A stretch of 11,592 nt of DNA from NCBI GenBank assembly GCA_009787485.1, contig WQWP01000073.1, positions 1-11,592 of the forward strand. The letters are read 5' to 3'. Below, in pieces: positions 7,998 to 11,592 of this stretch; within the stretch, counting starts at the first letter, position 1, and every line of letters starts with the position of its first letter. The position numbers and the translations under genes were made by a program. The notes under the pieces are model-generated. The model saw only the letters and a list, made by a program, of their open reading frames with translations. It had not been told where the DNA came from and searched no databases. The DNA comes from Lentimicrobiaceae bacterium. Lineage in GTDB: Bacteria > Bacteroidota > Bacteroidia > Bacteroidales > WCHB1-69.

Positions 7998-9299
7998 TTA
8001 CATCACATTCGCCTTAAAAGCAATATTCATAATTGCCCACATTGGAAAAACGGTAGTAGTTTTGTATTGGAAGGCAATTTGAAGATTCGGATTTGTAACA
8101 ATACTTTCACTTAAACGTAATACAGCTTCTCTTCTACCTACTTCCGGTGTAAATTCTAATGGATGCCAGGTTGTTCCGTTAACAGTGTAGAGCACTTGCA
8201 GATTTTCACTTGCTTCAACATCAAGTATGTAATTGAAAGTAAGCGCCACATCTTTTTCTCCTGCAAAATTAAATTTCGGCGATACTAACCTGCATTCCGT
8301 TTCATTTCCAACGGGCGCCTGAATTTGTACACGCGAATTTGAACCTTGCGAAATATAAGTCCAGGCAGTCGTTCCCATAATTTGTTCATTTATCCATCCT
8401 TCCTCAAAAGGATTGGTGGTCATATCGAAACTTGTCAAAGTTTTCGGAAATTTAACATCGTCAATACTGAGAATAATGAGTTGTGCCCTAACGGTTGAAA
8501 AATCGTCAAACATCGTTAAAATACCTGTAATATTTCCTGTTCCTTGAGGCAAAATATCATCGGCAAACGTATTGTATCTGCTGATGCGAGCTTCTACAGT
8601 ACCTCCTCCATGTAAATTAATCGCACGGCTAATGGTAGTAGTGGTATTTGAAGGCGCTTCAAAATACTTAGTTTCTCCGTTTGCTTGTGTAAAGTAGCAA
8701 TTTTCTAACCTGACTAAAGTATGATAGTCTGCTTCAACTATATCGTTCCGACTTCTAATCACTTTAGGGGCAGGTGGCGCTCCGGGGAGCTCAGAACGGA
8801 AAATGTGCCGGTTTTCCCAAGAGCGGATAAGATTATTCAGGCGCCCGTTTCCAAATGCGCCCAATTGATAGAATCCAATACCACTAATACTACCATCCGA
8901 TGCTCTCACACTCACGTAATTTCCCAAAAGCAATCCTTCCGTTTTTACAAAAACACGTTGCCCTATGCGATATCTTGAATAATATGGGGCAGTTGTGCTG
9001 CTTGCAATACGAATGCTTATGCCGCCGGTTTCATCCTGAAAAAAGAGCTCTTGGTAAGCACTACCAAATTGATCGGTAGAGGTTACAATCCCTGTAATGA
9101 CAATGTTGGTGTCAATCATCGTTGTAGGATTGGCGCCGCTTAGTTCGTGCAGTTGTTGAAATTCGGCAATCGTCATATTTGCCTCTACATTAAATTCCAA
9201 TATTGGCGCTATTGCCTTTTCAAAGCACGCCGTTAACAAAATGCCAATAATAATTATTAATAGATTGGTCTTCTTTATCATGTTAATCATATTTATCAT
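7998..9299 (-). CDS. DUF5689 surface lipoprotein, first copy (433 aa)
   Basis: The signal peptide ends in lipobox L-L-T-A-C with the lipidated cysteine at residue 25, counted from the first ATG. Residues ~65-145 form an OB-fold-like beta stretch. It contains I-V-I-T-G-I-V-T-S-T-D (66-76), L-F-F-Q-D-E-T-G-G-I (85-94) and Y-R-I-G-Q-R-V-F-V-K-T-E-G-L-L-L-G (110-126), the recognisable DUF5689 pattern. Residues ~180-285 continue that region and close with N-I-T-G-I-L-T-M-F. Residues ~288-433 are a jelly-roll-like domain: F-D-M-T-T-N-P-F-E-E-G-W, then L-V-S-P-K-F-N-F, then L-Q-V-L-Y-T-V-N-G. The architecture matches the next gene, but the sequences are clearly diverged, so these are old paralogues. 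It lies 48 nt after the receptor gene, consistent with one operon and with a role as the receptor's surface partner (inference). Three in-frame ATGs occur (codons 1, 4 and 7); the third, M-I-K-K-T-N, gives the most ordinary signal peptide. Confidence 0.85.
   Translation of the reverse strand: MINMINMIKKTNLLIIIIGILLTACFEKAIAPILEFNVEANMTIAEFQQLHELSGANPTTMIDTNIVITGIVTSTDQFGSAYQELFFQDETGGISIRIASSTTAPYYSRYRIGQRVFVKTEGLLLGNYVSVRASDGSISGIGFYQLGAFGNGRLNNLIRSWENRHIFRSELPGAPPAPKVIRSRNDIVEADYHTLVRLENCYFTQANGETKYFEAPSNTTTTISRAINLHGGGTVEARISRYNTFADDILPQGTGNITGILTMFDDFSTVRAQLIILSIDDVKFPKTLTSFDMTTNPFEEGWINEQIMGTTAWTYISQGSNSRVQIQAPVGNETECRLVSPKFNFAGEKDVALTFNYILDVEASENLQVLYTVNGTTWHPLEFTPEVGRREAVLRLSESIVTNPNLQIAFQYKTTTVFPMWAIMNIAFKANVM
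9273..9299 (-). repeat. Triplicated 9-nt start region of the first DUF5689 gene
   Basis: The first nine codons read as three near-identical 9-nt units on the minus strand: ATGATAAAT, ATGATTAAC and ATGATAAAG. Each begins with an in-frame ATG, giving M-I-N-M-I-N-M-I-K. The repeat leaves the true start open and provides three potential initiation codons in an A/T-rich, Shine-Dalgarno-free context. Slippage here would add or remove starts without a frameshift. Confidence 0.65.
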
Positions 9300-9305
9300 A
9301 TTTTA

Positions 9306-9341
9306 TTAAATATTAAATCTTTAATTTTAAATCCTTAAATC
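9306..9341. repeat. A/T-rich heptad-like repeats between the receptor and first DUF5689 gene
   Basis: The plus strand reads TTAAATA, TTAAATC, TTTAATT and TTAAATC at exact 7-nt spacing (9306, 9313, 9320, 9327). A further TTAAATC at 9335 is offset by one base. It fills most of the 48-nt gap. The unit differs from the one at 7967-7994, but the period and composition are the same. No hairpin or terminator is visible, so transcription probably continues through. Confidence 0.5.
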
Positions 9342-9347
9342 CAGGTT

Positions 9348-11592
9348 CTAATTAAACGTAAAATTAAACCCCGCAAAAAACGTAGTTCCAAACGCATAGT
9401 AGTATTTATTTGGGAATTTGTCCGGATCCTCACTATTGGGGTCATAGCGATAAGCTTCCCAAGCTGTAGTAATCAAGTTTTTATTATTGAGGATGTTGGT
9501 TACATTGATGTTAAATCCTATGGTATAACGTTTTATCCGCCAACTTTTGCTTACGGAAAGGTCTAATGTAAATTGTCCTTTCATTTGCGCTTGATTAGCA
9601 ATTTTGAGATACTCTTCGAGAGGTAATTTTCCGCGTGCCTCAGAAGTTCTTCTACTGGGGGCTATTTGGATAAATATCCTGTCGAAATAGTTGGCATTGA
9701 CATTGACCCACCAATAATTGTGATTGAATTTAAGTCCCAGCGTACCTGCCACTTGCGGCGATCCGGCAACGAAGAAATTTTTCCAGTACACGGGTTGTTG
9801 GCTATCCGTATTGCCGTCTCCTAAAAGATCGTATCCGTTTTCAGCATTGGTAGTTACTAAAGGATTGTTGCTATAACGATAATCGCCGAAAGTGCCGGCT
9901 AAAATAAGCGTAAACATAGAGGATAGCTTTATTTCTGCACCCAATTCTGCGCCCATATACCGTTGGCTCATACCTGTTATGACGTCGTTTACCATGGTGG
10001 CATCAGCATCACTATAATAGCTATATACTTTTGTAAGGTCGTAGAATTGTGTAAAAAACACTGAAGCGCGCATGCTCAAAAAAGGATACTTTGTGATATA
10101 AGACAAGTCAACACTTGCAATTTTTTCAGTTCTCAAGTCATGGATATAAGCATTTCTGATCCGTGGCGCCAAAAACGCATTTAAAACACTGGGAGCAGAA
10201 TTTACAAATTGGCTGTTTAACACTAAGTAATTACGACCCGTTACTTTGTAAGTAATACCGGCTTTTGCGCCGCATTCAAAAAATGCTTCCACGTCCGACT
10301 TACCGAATGAATTCTCCGGGAAACGTCCGTTTTTCATAAATCCTTCACGCCACATTTGGGTGGAGCCAAGCTCTCCTCCCAGGTGAAAATCAATTTTCGG
10401 ATAGGTGAAAGTGAACATTGCCCATGCTTTTTGGTTATGAAGCAAGAAATTATAATCATATTGGAACACATCACCTACAGTTAATTTAGTGCCCATATTG
10501 TTCAAATCATTATATTGTACATTTAGGTCTTCGGGTTGAGCGCCTTCCGAAAATTTATCTACATCTAACCAAAATGCGCCACCCAGCAGGTCGTTAATTG
10601 TTTTATAGTTATGTTGCTTCAAACCGCGAATATCTACACCGGCAGAGAGTCTAATATTCTTACTTAAATCCGTAATCAAATAAGAGGCGCCCCCCAGTTC
10701 AAAATGGTCAATGATACGGTTTTCCACCATATATTGGGCGCGTCGGGGCGCCGGTAGCCCGGTTGCCGTATCTATCCAAGATGCTGCCGTTTGATTTACA
10801 TCATACATCTGCATCCAATTTATTTGGCGTACATTCTCGTCTGTAAGCCATGCATTTCTCCAAGAGAAAAACAAATCGGCAGTATCTCCTTTATTAATAT
10901 GATAGCTGGGCATGTAGCGGTAATAGTCGGGGCGCGGGTCGGGCACATCATGCCAGTTTAGCCCGGTGGTATTGTTTCTTCCGAAAGAAGTTGCGACTGT
11001 AGTAGTTATGGTATATTTATTGTGTTCGGGAGTAAAATAGTGCGAAAGGAACATTGCCGGCTCAACAGTCGTTCTCATGCGGGCATTGCGCTGTTTGCCT
11101 TGATACCAGCCCCAGTTCGGGTTGTAATAGTTGGTGTTTAGTAAGTCGAAGAGTTCCTGCGCAGCGCCGGCTTGCATGCCACGGTGCGTAGGAGAAACAA
11201 AAGCCGTTAAGTTTAAAGAGTGTTCCTGATTAAACTTTTTTTCAACGCCCAAAAAACCGCTAAATCCAAGGTAAGAAGTGCCGGGAACATAAGCCAGCGC
11301 ATCTCCAAAACGTGCTGATGCAGAGCCTACTACCGACCAGCCTTTGATGTTACCGGATGCTGCAGTAAGTATAATTCTATTATTGTAGGTTCTATTCGAC
11401 AATGAATACGAAGCGCGGTACTGCTTGCGAAAACCGGAAGCGCGCAGGTCGAAGTTGAGCGCACCGCCCACGTTTCCAAAAGCAAAAGTGGCCGGATTCA
11501 TATTCACCACGCGTTCGGGCCAGCGCACTACATGATTCAATCCGCCCCACTGCGAAAAAGAAGTCTTACCGGTAACCATGCTATTCATACTA
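9348..11592 (-). CDS. TonB-dependent outer-membrane receptor, N-terminus beyond the window
   Basis: The frame stays open to the window edge. The ATG at 11586-11588 is internal, since the codon before it (AGT) is also open, so the true start lies outside. From that Met, residues ~1-55 are the end of the plug domain, with F-A-F-G-N-V-G-G-A-L-N-F-D-L-R at 35-49. The rest is the 22-strand barrel: alternating aromatic strands and long extracellular loops, for example the N-Y-Y-N-P-N-W-G-W-Y loop. It ends in F-F-A-G-F-N-F-T-F-N, a typical aromatic outer-membrane beta-signal. About 200 or more residues (signal peptide, any CarboxypepD-like domain, TonB box and most of the plug) are missing, judging from full family lengths of 900-1000 aa. 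It imports a ligand using TonB-ExbB-ExbD energy. The ligand cannot be read from the sequence. No SusD-like partner follows; two DUF5689 lipoproteins do. The stop is TAG at 9348-9350. Confidence 0.93.
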   Translation of the reverse strand, partial: SMNSMVTGKTSFSQWGGLNHVVRWPERVVNMNPATFAFGNVGGALNFDLRASGFRKQYRASYSLSNRTYNNRIILTAASGNIKGWSVVGSASARFGDALAYVPGTSYLGFSGFLGVEKKFNQEHSLNLTAFVSPTHRGMQAGAAQELFDLLNTNYYNPNWGWYQGKQRNARMRTTVEPAMFLSHYFTPEHNKYTITTTVATSFGRNNTTGLNWHDVPDPRPDYYRYMPSYHINKGDTADLFFSWRNAWLTDENVRQINWMQMYDVNQTAASWIDTATGLPAPRRAQYMVENRIIDHFELGGASYLITDLSKNIRLSAGVDIRGLKQHNYKTINDLLGGAFWLDVDKFSEGAQPEDLNVQYNDLNNMGTKLTVGDVFQYDYNFLLHNQKAWAMFTFTYPKIDFHLGGELGSTQMWREGFMKNGRFPENSFGKSDVEAFFECGAKAGITYKVTGRNYLVLNSQFVNSAPSVLNAFLAPRIRNAYIHDLRTEKIASVDLSYITKYPFLSMRASVFFTQFYDLTKVYSYYSDADATMVNDVITGMSQRYMGAELGAEIKLSSMFTLILAGTFGDYRYSNNPLVTTNAENGYDLLGDGNTDSQQPVYWKNFFVAGSPQVAGTLGLKFNHNYWWVNVNANYFDRIFIQIAPSRRTSEARGKLPLEEYLKIANQAQMKGQFTLDLSVSKSWRIKRYTIGFNINVTNILNNKNLITTAWEAYRYDPNSEDPDKFPNKYYYAFGTTFFAGFNFTFN

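Noticed and set aside
7998..9299. SusD/RagB-type partner of the TonB receptor
   Set aside because: SusD proteins are largely alpha-helical (TPR-rich) and usually above 450 aa. This protein is beta-rich with the DUF5689 pattern, so the Sus pairing does not apply.

Overview
The window looks like chromosomal DNA from a member of the Bacteroidota. A TonB-dependent receptor is followed by two lipoproteins of the DUF5689 type, a family I know only from this phylum. The TamB protein has the Bacteroidota form. Start codons lack Shine-Dalgarno sequences and sit behind A/T-rich leaders. One gap holds a TAnnTTTG promoter box. The sequence does not let me name a genus. Every gene I can support lies on the minus strand, so the text below follows transcription from high to low coordinates.

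Region 1 (11592 to 6614) is a surface locus. It starts with a TonB-dependent outer-membrane receptor whose N-terminus lies beyond the window. Two lipoproteins follow (433 and 450 aa). Each has a lipobox, a DUF5689 / OB-fold-like N-terminal half and a jelly-roll-like C-terminal half. The gaps are 48 and 31 nt, and both are filled with A/T-rich, roughly heptameric repeats. The first lipoprotein opens with a triplicated 9-nt unit that gives three in-frame ATGs. The probable role is binding and import of an unidentified ligand across the outer membrane.

Region 2 (6601 to 5390) is ribBA, a bifunctional riboflavin-biosynthesis gene. It starts 12 nt after the second lipoprotein, so it probably shares that transcript.

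Region 3 (5389 to 4615) carries no intact gene. It holds the scar of a type IV (AbiE) toxin-antitoxin pair. The antitoxin keeps only its C-terminal ~80 codons. The nucleotidyltransferase toxin keeps its N-terminal motif and its C-terminal tail in two different frames, with the middle missing. The typical 4-nt ATGA overlap between the two genes is still present, and so is a good promoter box upstream.

Region 4 (4614 to 31) is a 1527-aa TamB/AsmA-like envelope protein with an N-terminal membrane anchor and a lysine-rich repetitive tail.

No RNA gene, CRISPR array, insertion sequence or riboswitch was seen. The least understood part is the receptor with its paired DUF5689 lipoproteins. The most informative evolutionary feature is the AbiE scar, which may now act as the leader of tamB.
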